DNA of 64,000 nucleotides from FEN-299 sp963717945 (GTDB taxonomy: Bacteria > Acidobacteriota > Vicinamibacteria > Vicinamibacterales > Fen-181). Made by a program: the position numbers and the translations under genes. The stretch spans positions 434,001 through 498,000 of the forward strand of contig CAVQXT010000001.1 in assembly GCA_963717945.1 (NCBI GenBank), written 5' to 3'. The notes below the pieces were generated by a model, which saw nothing but the letters and a program-made list of their open reading frames with translations, ran no database searches and had not been told where the DNA came from. Positions within the stretch are counted from its first letter, which is position 1, and each line of letters opens with the position of its first letter. Of the stretch, positions 38,511-46,972 are shown piece after piece.

Positions 38511-38597
38511 TCAAGTGGGCACGCCGAGGCGCGGCAGCAGCCACGTCTGCAGCAGGATCCAGACGCCGAGAAACACGAGCGGCCAGAGGTAGTCCAT
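38511..38597 (-). CDS. 28-residue membrane microprotein, possible UGA-selenocysteine readthrough
   Basis: ATG overlaps the DUF302 stop (TGATG), so it is translationally coupled. The product MDYLWPLVFLGVWILLQTWL continues LPRLGVPT and stops at TGA. It is one hydrophobic helix with an arginine near its end, so it should sit in the inner membrane. After the TGA the frame stays open for 40 codons to a TAG at 38388, starting MSANCGVEDRR. A 7-bp hairpin (GCGTCGA-GGA-TCGACGC, 38494-38478) has its loop 23 bases after the TGA, inside the range used for bacterial SECIS elements. Reading as U would give PT-U-MSANC. Unproven; a plain microprotein is the default. Confidence 0.6.
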   Translation of the reverse strand: MDYLWPLVFLGVWILLQTWLLPRLGVPT

Positions 38598-39010
38598 CAC
38601 TGTCCGGCTCCTGCCTCGAGCGAGGCGAGCACGCGGCGCAGCTTGGCGTCCACCTGCTGGCCGAGCGGCGCCAGCGCCTCATTGCCGACGTGGCCCATCG
38701 TCACCAGCGGTGCCACCGCCGCGACGACGCTGCGGCCAGAGTCCGTCTCGTAGACGATCAGGTTGCAGGGGAGCAGGAGGCCCAGGTCGGTCTCCGCGCT
38801 GAGCGCCTGGAACGCGATCGGCGGGTTGCAGGCGCCGAGGATCGTGTACTTCCGGAAGTCACGGTCGAGCTTCTGCTTGATGGTCTGCTTGACGTCGATC
38901 GTCGTCAGCACGCCGAACCCTTCGGTCTTCAGCGCAGCCGTCGTGCGCTCGATGGCGTCCTCGTAGGAGACGGGCAGCTCGACCCGCATGCCGTAGCGTG
39001 TCTCTTCCAC
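38597..39010 (-). CDS. DUF302 domain protein
   Basis: 137-residue cytoplasmic protein of the DUF302 family, with YTILGACNPPIAFQALSAE and GLLLPCNLIVYE (two conserved cysteines), and no signal peptide. Function of the family is unknown; members often sit near heavy-metal, sulfur or redox genes. The GTG start at 39010 is chosen because GGAGGT lies six bases upstream; it is 44 bases after the DUF2892 gene. The stop overlaps the start of the 28-residue membrane protein. Confidence 0.88.
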   Translation of the reverse strand: MEETRYGMRVELPVSYEDAIERTTAALKTEGFGVLTTIDVKQTIKQKLDRDFRKYTILGACNPPIAFQALSAETDLGLLLPCNLIVYETDSGRSVVAAVAPLVTMGHVGNEALAPLGQQVDAKLRRVLASLEAGAGQ

Positions 39011-39054
39011 CGTCGGACCTCCGCAATCAGCGTAACAGATCTTGACCGCGCGCC

Positions 39055-39243
39055 TCAGCTTCGGACGCCCGCGGCCTTCAGGATCGAGATGAGCGGGCAC
39101 CAGTTGGTGAAGGCCGACTGGAGCAGGTTCAGGCCGACAAAGCCCGTGAACCAGAAGAAATAGGGGCTCACCAGCACGCCGAGCAGCACGCTCGCCATGA
39201 CGAACAGCCCGGCGACCAGGCGAACGTATCGGTCAATCGTCAT
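39055..39243 (-). CDS. DUF2892 (YgaP C-terminal-like) membrane protein
   Basis: 62 residues with two helices (LVAGLFVMASVLLGVLVS and FFWFTGFVGLNLLQSAF) and a conserved cysteine in NWCPLISILKAAG, as in the YgaP C-terminal membrane domain, where that region is joined to a rhodanese domain. Here it stands without the rhodanese part. It lies between the universal stress protein gene (49 bases) and the DUF302 gene (44 bases). Confidence 0.88.
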   Translation of the reverse strand: MTIDRYVRLVAGLFVMASVLLGVLVSPYFFWFTGFVGLNLLQSAFTNWCPLISILKAAGVRS

Positions 39244-39292
39244 CCTGCGCCTCCCTGGCGGTGTCAGAGGATTCCGTCTTCAGAGATTCAGA

Positions 39293-40030
39293 TCAGGCCC
39301 GCTCGGATACAGGTTCCGGCGGGAGGAACAACATCGGCAGTTGGCAGTCCCTGAGCCAGTGCTCGCTCGGCTGCGCATGCAGCACGCCGTGGCGCACCGA
39401 GGCCGGGACGATGACCAGCGAAGCCCCCGGTTCCCGGGCGAGGTCGGCCTGGGAGGTCGCCGCGCGGTCGGCGACGCTTCCGCCGAACGTCCTGGCCATC
39501 TCGGCCGCGACCCGTCGGGCCGCCGCCTCGTCGGCCGGCGGCGAGGCGACGACGACCGGGTGAGCGAACACCGACGCTGCCGGCCCGTCTTCCTGCCCGG
39601 CCCTGACCACCAGGATCGGGGTGACCGACTGGCGGATGACGCGTTCGGCGACCGAGCCCATCCACCAGCGCGCCGGCCCCCGCCGTCCGTGCGTGCCCAT
39701 CACCACCAGGTCGGCCGCCGCCGATTGGTCCACGATGGCCGACGAGGGCAGGCCCTCGTCGATGTGCGAGGTGAACTGCGAGGCCCCGTGCGCCAGGCCG
39801 AAGTCCCGCAGGAACTCGCGGGCCCGCGCCCGCGCCATCTGCCGTTCGTGTTCCAGCGCGCGGACCTGGTCCTGCGTGAAATAGGCCGGCGCGTCGAGCA
39901 CCTCCGCGTGCAGCAGGTGCAGCCTGCCGCCGGCGCGGGCGGCCAGCGCGGCCGCCACCGACACGGCCCGGCCGGACGCCTCGCCGAAATCGACGGGCAC
40001 CAGGATCTTCGATGGCGGGAAGCTCCACAT
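39293..40030 (-). CDS. Universal stress protein, UspA family
   Basis: 245 residues. The first domain (about 1-145) is a complete UspA fold with the ATP-binding GTHGRRGPARWWMGSVAE, then VTPILVVRAG. The second half (about 150-245) looks like a shortened second Usp domain lacking a clear ATP motif. It starts four bases after the RND pump gene, so it is almost certainly co-transcribed. A stress sensor tied to an efflux operon is plausible but inferred. Confidence 0.9.
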   Translation of the reverse strand: MWSFPPSKILVPVDFGEASGRAVSVAAALAARAGGRLHLLHAEVLDAPAYFTQDQVRALEHERQMARARAREFLRDFGLAHGASQFTSHIDEGLPSSAIVDQSAAADLVVMGTHGRRGPARWWMGSVAERVIRQSVTPILVVRAGQEDGPAASVFAHPVVVASPPADEAAARRVAAEMARTFGGSVADRAATSQADLAREPGASLVIVPASVRHGVLHAQPSEHWLRDCQLPMLFLPPEPVSERA

Positions 40031-40034
40031 CGTC

Positions 40035-43000
40035 TTACTCTCCCGACGTCGCCGGCGCGTCGGCCGACGTCTGCGGTGTGCCGCGGCGGGCGGCCCGTTC
40101 GTTCATCATGTAATAGAGGATGGGCACCGTCAGCGGCGACAGCAGCAGCGACGCGATGCCGCCGGCCATCAGCGAAATGGCGAGGCCCTGGAAGATCGGG
40201 TCGAACAGGATGACGGCCGAGCCGACGATGACGGCCGCGGCGGTCAGCGCGATGGGCCTGAACCTGACCGTGCCCGCGTCCACGACCGCCTGGGCGAGCG
40301 GAACCCCCTCCCTCAGGCGCAGCTCGATGAAGTCCACCAGGATGATCGAGTTCCTCACCACGATCCCGGCGCCGGCGATGAACCCGATCGTCGACGTCGC
40401 CGTGAAGAAGGCGCCGAGCGCCGCGTGCGCGGGCAGGATCCCGATGAGCGAGAACGGGATGACCGTCATGATCGTGAGCGGCGTCAGGAACGACTGGAAC
40501 CAGCCGACCACCAGGATGTAGATCAGCAGCAGCACGGCCGCGAAGGCGATCCCCAGGTCGCGGAACACCTCGTAGGTGATGTGCCACTCACCGTCCCACT
40601 TCATGGCGTAGCGCGACGGGTCGTCGGGCTGGCGCGTGTTGTAGAGCTCGAACGCGTACCGCTCGGGCAGCGTGACGCGCGACAGCACGCGGTCCATCGC
40701 GAGGATCGCGTAGACCGGGCTCTCGATCGGGCCGGCCACGTCCGCGGTGACGTAGGTCACCGGCCGCAGGTTCTTGTGGTAGATGCTGGTGGGCTCGACC
40801 GTGTGCGTCACGCGCGTCAGTTCGCCGATGGCGACGGCGCCGCCGAGGCGGATCGACCGCACGGCCTCGGTGCTCGACCGGACGTCGCGCGGCAGGCGCA
40901 GCACGATCGGCACGTCCTCGCGCGCCTGCTCGTCGTGGAGCAGCCCGGCGACCTCGCCGGCGCCCGCCATCCGGACGACCGCCGCCACCGCCGACGGCGG
41001 CAGGCCCGCCGCGGCCGCCTTCTCCTGGTCGACTTCCAGGACGTCCTTCGGCTGTTCGCGCTCGACATACCACTCGGTGTCGACGACGCCCGGCGTGTGC
41101 TCGAACGTCCGCTTGACTTCGGCCGCCAGCGCGATGCGCCGGTCGGCGTCAGGACCGTAGACCTCGGCGACCAGCGTCTGGAGCACCGGCGGCCCGGGCG
41201 GCACCTCGGCGACCTGGATGCGGGCCGAGTACTTCCGGGCCACGGGCAGGAGCATCTCGCGCACCTGCTTGGCGATGGCATGACTCTGCTCGGACCGGTC
41301 TTCCTTGGACACGAGGTTGACCTGCAGGTCGGCCTGGTAGGGCATCTGCCGCATGAAGTAGTGGCGGACGAGGCCGTTGAAGTTGTACGGCGAGGAGGTG
41401 CCGACGTAGCTCTGCACGTTGACGACCGACGGCTGCTTCAGCGCCTCGCGCGCCAGCTCGCCGGCCACCCGCGCGGTCTGCTCGAGCGGCGTGCCCTCGG
41501 GCATGTTGATGATGACCTGGAACTCGGCCTTGTTGTCGAACGGGAGCATCTTGACGCCGACCAGGCCGAGCGGCACCAGGGCGATCGAGGCCAGGAGCGC
41601 CACGGCCACGGCACCGAGGAAGACCAGGCGCGCGCGACGGCTGGCCACCAGCCGCGCCATCACGCGCCGGTAGAGCGCCGTGAACCGATCCTCTCCGCCG
41701 TGCGCGTGGCCGGCGGCGCCCTTCATCAGCCAGGCCGCGGTCCAGGGGGTCACGACGAAGGCGATGACGAGCGAGAACATCATCGCGGCGGTGGCCCCGA
41801 CCGGGATCGGCCGCATGTAGGGGCCCATCAGCCCGCCGACAAACGCCATCGGCAGGATCGCGGCGACCACGGTGAGCGTGGCCAGGATCGTCGGATTGCC
41901 CACCTCGTCGACGGCGCGCGCCGTCAGCGCGCTGAACGGCATGCCGGCGTTGCCGGCGAGCCGCGAGTGGCGCACGATGTTCTCGACCACCACGATGGCG
42001 TCGTCGACGAGGATGCCGATCGAGAAGATCAGCGCGAACAGCGTGATCCGGTTGAGCGTGTAGCCGTAGATGTAGAAGACGAACAGCGTGAGCGCGAGCG
42101 TGACGGGCACGGCGACCAGGACGACGGCCGCCTCGCGCCGGCCGAGCGTCAGCCAGATCAGGATCGAGACCGAGAAGACGGCGATGAACATGTGCCAGAG
42201 CAGCTCGTTCGACTTGCGCTCGGCCGTCTCGCCGTAGTTGCGGGTCACGGTGACCTGCAGGTCCGAGGGCAGGAGGGTGCCGCGGAGCCTGGCCATCGTC
42301 CGGTCCACGCGGCGCGTGATCTCGATCGCGTTGGTGCCCTTCCGCTTCGAAATCGCGAGCGTCACCGCCGGGTAGGACCGGCCGTCGCGCCCCTGGAACG
42401 TCACGTAGCTGGTCGGTTCGGCGTCGCCGTCCCGGACCGTCGCCACGTCGGAGACGAAGACGGGCTGGTCCTGGCGCGCGCCGACCACCACCTGCCTGAC
42501 CGCCTCCGTGCCCGTCAGCCACGATCCCGACTGCACGAGGCGGCTCTCGTTGCCGCTGACGACGTCGGTCGAGGGGGGCCTCATGTTGGCGCCCTGGAGC
42601 GCCCGGGCGATGACGGTCGGGTCGAGGCCGTAGGAGGCGAGCCGCGCCGGGTCGATCTCCACGCTGACCTGCCGCGAGCGCCCGCCGATGACCTCGACGC
42701 CGGAGACGTCCGGCACTTCCTTCAGCGCGTCGCGGAGCTGGCCGGCGACCAGCCGCAGCTGGTAGTCGCTGTAGCGCGGGCTCCAGAGCGTCAGCGCCAT
42801 GATCGGCACGTCGTCGATCGAGCGCGGCTTGACCAGGGGCATCGAGGCCCCGGGCGGAATGATGTCGAAGTGCGAGGCCAGCTTCTGGTTGAGGCGGACC
42901 AGCGCGGGCTCCTCCTGCTCGCCCACGCGGAACCGGACGATCACCATCGACATCCCCGGGCTCGACGTCGAGTAGATGTACTCGACGCCGGGAACCTCCC

Positions 43001-43235
43001 AGAGCAGGTTCTCCATCGGGCGGGTGACGCGCTGTTCCACCTCCGCCGGCGACGCGCCCGGCATCTGCACGAACACGTCGATCATCGGCACGATGATCTG
43101 CGGCTCCTCCTCGCGCGGCAGGGCGACGATCGCCAGGGCCCCGAGCGCGAGCGAGCCGACGACGATGAGCGGCGTCAGCTTCGAGTGGATGAACGCGGCC
43201 GCCAGCCGGCCGGCAATCCCGTACGGGCGGCTCAT
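40035..43235 (-). CDS. RND-family efflux pump permease
   Basis: 1,066-residue inner-membrane pump, normal length for RND, with twelve predicted helices and two large periplasmic loops. Seen: the N-terminal helix (LTPLIVVGSLALGALAIVAL), GASPAEVEQRVTRPME in the first porter domain, and the motif GILVDDAIVVVENIVRH in helix 4 with paired aspartates for proton relay. It resembles hydrophobe or multidrug pumps with close AcrB/CzcA ancestry; metal specificity motifs of CzcA are not evident. Start overlaps the adaptor stop by four bases. Confidence 0.95.
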   Translation of the reverse strand: MSRPYGIAGRLAAAFIHSKLTPLIVVGSLALGALAIVALPREEEPQIIVPMIDVFVQMPGASPAEVEQRVTRPMENLLWEVPGVEYIYSTSSPGMSMVIVRFRVGEQEEPALVRLNQKLASHFDIIPPGASMPLVKPRSIDDVPIMALTLWSPRYSDYQLRLVAGQLRDALKEVPDVSGVEVIGGRSRQVSVEIDPARLASYGLDPTVIARALQGANMRPPSTDVVSGNESRLVQSGSWLTGTEAVRQVVVGARQDQPVFVSDVATVRDGDAEPTSYVTFQGRDGRSYPAVTLAISKRKGTNAIEITRRVDRTMARLRGTLLPSDLQVTVTRNYGETAERKSNELLWHMFIAVFSVSILIWLTLGRREAAVVLVAVPVTLALTLFVFYIYGYTLNRITLFALIFSIGILVDDAIVVVENIVRHSRLAGNAGMPFSALTARAVDEVGNPTILATLTVVAAILPMAFVGGLMGPYMRPIPVGATAAMMFSLVIAFVVTPWTAAWLMKGAAGHAHGGEDRFTALYRRVMARLVASRRARLVFLGAVAVALLASIALVPLGLVGVKMLPFDNKAEFQVIINMPEGTPLEQTARVAGELAREALKQPSVVNVQSYVGTSSPYNFNGLVRHYFMRQMPYQADLQVNLVSKEDRSEQSHAIAKQVREMLLPVARKYSARIQVAEVPPGPPVLQTLVAEVYGPDADRRIALAAEVKRTFEHTPGVVDTEWYVEREQPKDVLEVDQEKAAAAGLPPSAVAAVVRMAGAGEVAGLLHDEQAREDVPIVLRLPRDVRSSTEAVRSIRLGGAVAIGELTRVTHTVEPTSIYHKNLRPVTYVTADVAGPIESPVYAILAMDRVLSRVTLPERYAFELYNTRQPDDPSRYAMKWDGEWHITYEVFRDLGIAFAAVLLLIYILVVGWFQSFLTPLTIMTVIPFSLIGILPAHAALGAFFTATSTIGFIAGAGIVVRNSIILVDFIELRLREGVPLAQAVVDAGTVRFRPIALTAAAVIVGSAVILFDPIFQGLAISLMAGGIASLLLSPLTVPILYYMMNERAARRGTPQTSADAPATSGE

Positions 43236-44470
43236 CGACGACCCTCCTCCGCGACCGTCAGGCTCTCACGGGCGCCGGCCGAGCGGGCCACCGCGCGGAC
43301 CGGGCTGCCGTCCACCAGCGAGACGGGCGGCTCCACGACGACCGACTCACCGGCGTCGAGGCCGGCGGCCACGCTCGCGCGTCCGTCCACCGGCACGCCC
43401 ACTTGCACGAGGCGCAGCCGCGCGCGGCTGTCCGGGCCCACCACGAACACCGAGGTCAGCTGGCCGCGGCGGACGATGGCGGAGGCCGGCACGACGATCG
43501 CCTGCCGAATGCTGCCGGCAAACCTGGCGCGTCCGTACATCCCGGATCGGATCTCGGCGTGCTGCGGGAGGTCGATCTTGACCATGAAGGCGTGGGAGCC
43601 GGGATCGAGCGCGCGCTCCACCTCGGTGATCGTGGCCGTCTGCCCGGCCGCGTCGCCGCCGAGCGAATCGATGACGACCGTCACGGGCTTGGACCGGTCC
43701 AGGACGGCGACGCGCGATTCGTCGAGCCTGACCTCGAGCCTGAACGCGCGCGTGTCTTCGACGACCATCAACGGGGCGCCCGGCGTCGCCATGTTGCCGA
43801 CGTCGACCTTCTTCTCGGTGACGACGCCGTCGAACGGGGCGGCGATCTCGGCGTACGACGCGCCGACGGTGGCCCCGCGCAATCCCGCGCGCGCCGCCTC
43901 GGCTCCGGATTCGGCCTGGCGGATGGCGGCTTCGGCGCCCGCGGCTCTCGCCTCGGCCTCGCGCAGGCCGCTCACCGCCTGGTCGAGCTCGTTGGGCGTG
44001 GCCGAGTTCTTGGCGCGCAGTTCCGCCACGCGCTTGTGCGTGGCCGTCGCCAGGGCGAGGCCCGCCAGGGCCGCGTCGCGATTGGTCGTGGCCGCCTTGA
44101 CGCCCTGTTCGGCGGCCGCCAGCGACGCCTCGGCGCCGGCGCGCTGGGCCTGCAGGTCGCGCGCGTCGAGGCGGATGAGGACCTGCCCTGCGCGGACGCG
44201 GTCGCCCGGCGTGACGAGAACCTGGTTCACGTCGGCGAAGATGCGGCTGACCAGCGTGGCGGTCGTCCTCGCCCTGACGACGCCGCCGGCCTCGAACGGC
44301 TGCACCGCCGGCTCCAGCCGGGCCACCTGGACACTCACCTCGACCGGGGTCCGGGAATCAGGGGTGGACGCCTCGCGCGTGCCCGAGCACGCGGCCATCG
44401 CCAGCGCGGCGGCCAGGACGGTCGCCGCGGAAATCCTGTGCGTGAACATCGTCGAACTCACTTGAAGCAT
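43232..44470 (-). CDS. RND periplasmic adaptor, lipoprotein
   Basis: 412 residues. N-terminal lipoprotein signal with lipobox AMAAC, then lipoyl half (VVRARTTATLVSRIFADVNQVLVT), helical hairpin (about 100-190), second lipoyl half (YAEIAAPFDGVVTEKKVDVG) and beta-barrel with membrane-proximal domain. The ATG at 44470 has GAGAGGA about nine bases upstream; ATG 44449 is also in frame. It lies between tolC (54 bases) and the pump gene (four-base overlap). Confidence 0.92.
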   Translation of the reverse strand: MLQVSSTMFTHRISAATVLAAALAMAACSGTREASTPDSRTPVEVSVQVARLEPAVQPFEAGGVVRARTTATLVSRIFADVNQVLVTPGDRVRAGQVLIRLDARDLQAQRAGAEASLAAAEQGVKAATTNRDAALAGLALATATHKRVAELRAKNSATPNELDQAVSGLREAEARAAGAEAAIRQAESGAEAARAGLRGATVGASYAEIAAPFDGVVTEKKVDVGNMATPGAPLMVVEDTRAFRLEVRLDESRVAVLDRSKPVTVVIDSLGGDAAGQTATITEVERALDPGSHAFMVKIDLPQHAEIRSGMYGRARFAGSIRQAIVVPASAIVRRGQLTSVFVVGPDSRARLRLVQVGVPVDGRASVAAGLDAGESVVVEPPVSLVDGSPVRAVARSAGARESLTVAEEGRR

Positions 44471-44524
44471 CGTGACAATCCTCTCGGGCCCGACGTCGGC
44501 GTCGGGCGTGCCCGCGCCGCCCGG

Positions 44525-45862
44525 CTACTGCAGGCGACCGACCGCCTTGTCGAGCGCGGCCCGGCCGACCATGACGTCGACGATCGAGCCGATCCGCAGG
44601 GTCTCGGCATCGAGGAGCGACGTGGCGGCCCGCAGCACGTCGGTCACCCCGACCAGGCCGGATTCGTACCGATCCCGGATGATTCGCTGGCTCTCGCGAG
44701 CCTGCAGCACGGCCGCCCGGCCGACGGCCTCGCGAGCCAGCGCGGCGTCGTACTCCGCCCGCGCCGTCCGGACCTCGAGGCGGACGGAATCGAGCACGTG
44801 GTCGCGCTCGGCCCTGGCCCTGACTTCGGCGGCCGAGGCGGCCTTCAGGCGGGCCGCGTCGCCGCCCCCGGCAAACAGGTTGAAGCGCAGCTGCCCCGAC
44901 ACCATCCAGGCCGAGGCGCGGCTCCCGAACGTGTTGCCGTTCAGCTCGTACATCCCCTGGAAGTAGACCTGCGGGAGAAACGCGGCTTTCGCGGCGCCCC
45001 GCGTCGTGTCGGCCAGCGCGAGCTGCGCGTCGGCGCGGTGGACCGCGGCGCGGTTCTTGAGCGCGGCCGCCTCGTCGTCCGGGGCGGCGGCCGTCGGGGC
45101 GGCCGCCGACGGGGGCGGCGGCTCGGCCAGCGCGAACGGCTTGTCGAGCGGCACGCCCATCAGCTGGTTCAACTGGGCCCGCGCGATCGCTTCGCCGCTG
45201 GCGGCCCGAATCTGTCGCTCCTGCATCTGGGCGAGGAAGACTCTCAGCGACAGGACGTCCGCCTCGGTGACAAATCCCGCGTCGCGCCGCTGCTCGGTGC
45301 GTGCCAACTCGTCGTTCGCCGTCTCGACCGCCGCGTCGGCCGCCTTCCGCCCGGCGATGGCCTGCAGGACCATGCCGTAGACGCGCGTGACGCCCAGCGC
45401 GAGATCCGCCCGTCCCTCGGCCGTCATCTCTTGGGCGATCTGGCTGCCGAGCCCGGCCGAGCGGATGCCCGCGAGCCGGCCGCTGTCGAAGATCGGCTGC
45501 TGGATGACGAACATCCCCTGGTGGTTGGTCAGGGCGTCGGGATGGTTGAGGGCGCCAAGGTCGAAGTTGGCGGCGGTGAACCGCTGTTCGGTCAGCAGCG
45601 ATCCGAACACGTAGACGGGGTCGTTGCCGCGCTGCCACGACTCGACGTAGTCCACGCGCGGCAGGTAGCCGGCGCGGGCCTCTTCGACGTGCGCGGCCGC
45701 CTCGCGTTCGCCCGCCCTGGCGGCCCGCATCATCGCGTTGTTCGCCAGCGCGGCCGACACCGCCTGGTCGAGCGTCAACGTCTCCTGCGCCGCGAGCGGC
45801 CGGGGCAGCAGGGCGAAGAGGATGGTCACGACGGTTGCGACTCGGGATACCATAGAAGCCAT
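44525..45862 (-). CDS. TolC-family outer membrane channel of the RND operon
   Basis: 445 residues. Signal peptide (MASMVSRVATVVTILFALLP, cleavage after LAAQ) and two OEP repeats: LTLDQAVSAALANNAMMRAA near the start and ARAERDHVLDSVRLEVRTAR in the second half. First gene of the RND unit that seems to run to 38511. An upstream palindrome (45914-45928) may control it. Confidence 0.92.
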   Translation of the reverse strand: MASMVSRVATVVTILFALLPRPLAAQETLTLDQAVSAALANNAMMRAARAGEREAAAHVEEARAGYLPRVDYVESWQRGNDPVYVFGSLLTEQRFTAANFDLGALNHPDALTNHQGMFVIQQPIFDSGRLAGIRSAGLGSQIAQEMTAEGRADLALGVTRVYGMVLQAIAGRKAADAAVETANDELARTEQRRDAGFVTEADVLSLRVFLAQMQERQIRAASGEAIARAQLNQLMGVPLDKPFALAEPPPPSAAAPTAAAPDDEAAALKNRAAVHRADAQLALADTTRGAAKAAFLPQVYFQGMYELNGNTFGSRASAWMVSGQLRFNLFAGGGDAARLKAASAAEVRARAERDHVLDSVRLEVRTARAEYDAALAREAVGRAAVLQARESQRIIRDRYESGLVGVTDVLRAATSLLDAETLRIGSIVDVMVGRAALDKAVGRLQ

Positions 45863-45913
45863 TCGCGGTCCTTCAGGTTCGCCCTACGCCTCGCGCCTGA
45901 CGCCGTGCGCCCG

Positions 45914-45928
45914 TGTCACGCTGTGACA
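45914..45928. promoter_or_regulatory. Palindrome between tolC and the ECF sigma gene
   Basis: TGTCAC-GCT-GTGACA, perfect 6-bp arms, 52 bases upstream of the tolC start on the reverse strand and about 110 bases ahead of the sigma gene. It could serve either side. Half-site TGTCA is too generic to name the regulator. Confidence 0.45.
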
Positions 45929-45935
45929 GGCGCAA

Positions 45936-45963
45936 ACCGTAAGCCGTAAGCCGTAAGCCGTGT
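45936..45963. repeat. Heptamer repeat, GCCGTAA units
   Basis: Four tandem heptamers, ACCGTAA, GCCGTAA, GCCGTAA, GCCGTGT, in the gap between tolC and the sigma gene. They fit the GCCNTRA pattern of the array at 53371-53441. Confidence 0.7.
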
Positions 45964-46022
45964 CCTGGTGTATGATTCACGCCCCCGGCAAAGCGTCACA
46001 CGGGTTGGACCAACAGGTGGTT

Positions 46023-46652
46023 GTGACGAAATCTTCCAATACGAATCTTCAGCAAGAGGATGCCCGGGCCGCCCGGGAGGCGACCACTTACGCGGACCTG
46101 GTGCGGGCGGTCCAGGCGGGCGACAAGCACGCCATGGAAGCGCTCCTCATGCGGGCGCAGGAAGTGGCCTACCGCTTCAGCCTGCTCGTGTGCGGGCGGG
46201 CGGACGACGCCGATGACGCCATGCAGGAGGCGCTGCTCAAGACCTATCGGTACGCGGCGCGAATCCGCGAGCCGGAGGCGTTCCGCGCCTGGCTTTACCG
46301 CACCGTGCGCAACGCCTGCCTGATCGGGCGCCGGAAGCGGGCGAACGAGCCGGAACACATCGCCTCGCTCGACGACACGGGCGCCGACCTCGACGGCCGC
46401 GGCCGGCAGGTCGACGCGGTGGACCCGGGACGGGATCCGGAGGACCTGGCGATCAGCTCGAGCCTCCGGTCGCGCCTCAGGCGCGCGCTGGCCGCCGTGC
46501 CCCGCCCGTACCGCGTCGTGGTGGTGCTCCGGGAGATCGAGGGGTTGTCGACGCGGGAGGTGGCCGAGGTGATGGGCATCTCGGAGGCGAACGTCAAAAC
46601 GCGGCTTCACCGTGCGCGCCTGCTGTTGCGCGAGCATTTGGAAGCGTCATGA
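46023..46652 (+). CDS. ECF-type RNA polymerase sigma factor
   Basis: About 210 residues with region 2 (DADDAMQEALLKTYRYAARI, EPEAFRAWLYRTVRN) and region 4 (VVVLREIEGLSTREVAEVMG, then ANVKTRLHRARLLLREHL). The zinc-finger gene overlapping its stop by four bases is the likely anti-sigma. Start uncertain: GTG 46023 follows AGGTGG, while GTG 46017, ATG 45972 and GTG 45960 are in frame. A TATGAT box (45971-45976) would, if used, exclude the two earliest starts. Confidence 0.9.
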   Translation: MTKSSNTNLQQEDARAAREATTYADLVRAVQAGDKHAMEALLMRAQEVAYRFSLLVCGRADDADDAMQEALLKTYRYAARIREPEAFRAWLYRTVRNACLIGRRKRANEPEHIASLDDTGADLDGRGRQVDAVDPGRDPEDLAISSSLRSRLRRALAAVPRPYRVVVVLREIEGLSTREVAEVMGISEANVKTRLHRARLLLREHLEAS

Positions 46653-46933
46653 ACCGTCCGGACCTTGATCACGATCATCGGTGCGCCGACTTTCTCGAGC
46701 GGTTGTCGCGGTACCTGGACGATGAACTCCCGGAAGCCGAGCGGGGAACGATCGAACGGCACCTGCGCGACTGCCCGTGCTGCGAAGAGGTGCTCGAGAG
46801 CCTCAAGTTCACCGTCGCGACCTGCCATGAGAAGGGAAGGCCGACGCTGCCGCGGGAGGTGAGGCTGCGGGCGAAGGCCCGCGTGACCGAACTGCTCCGC
46901 CAGACGCCGCCGCGGAAGTCCCGGGCCCGCTGA
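46649..46933 (+). CDS. Zinc-finger anti-sigma factor (zf-HC2)
   Basis: 94-residue soluble protein. The HC2 zinc-binding pattern is visible as HRCADFLERLSRYLDDELPE, then IERHLRDCPCCEEVLESL. No membrane helix, so it would sense in the cytoplasm, like ZAS-type anti-sigmas (for example RsrA-like, thiol-sensitive ones). ATGA overlap with the sigma gene shows coupling, and a 1:1 pair is likely. Confidence 0.87.
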   Translation: MNRPDLDHDHRCADFLERLSRYLDDELPEAERGTIERHLRDCPCCEEVLESLKFTVATCHEKGRPTLPREVRLRAKARVTELLRQTPPRKSRAR

Positions 46934-46972
46934 GCCCCGCCGTCCCACGCCCCGAGCGAGGAAGAGAGATCG

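Noticed and set aside
40425..45949. Two very long forward open frames (1,346 and 848 codons)
   Set aside because: Both are antisense to the RND operon and show His/Arg/Asp-rich shadow composition.
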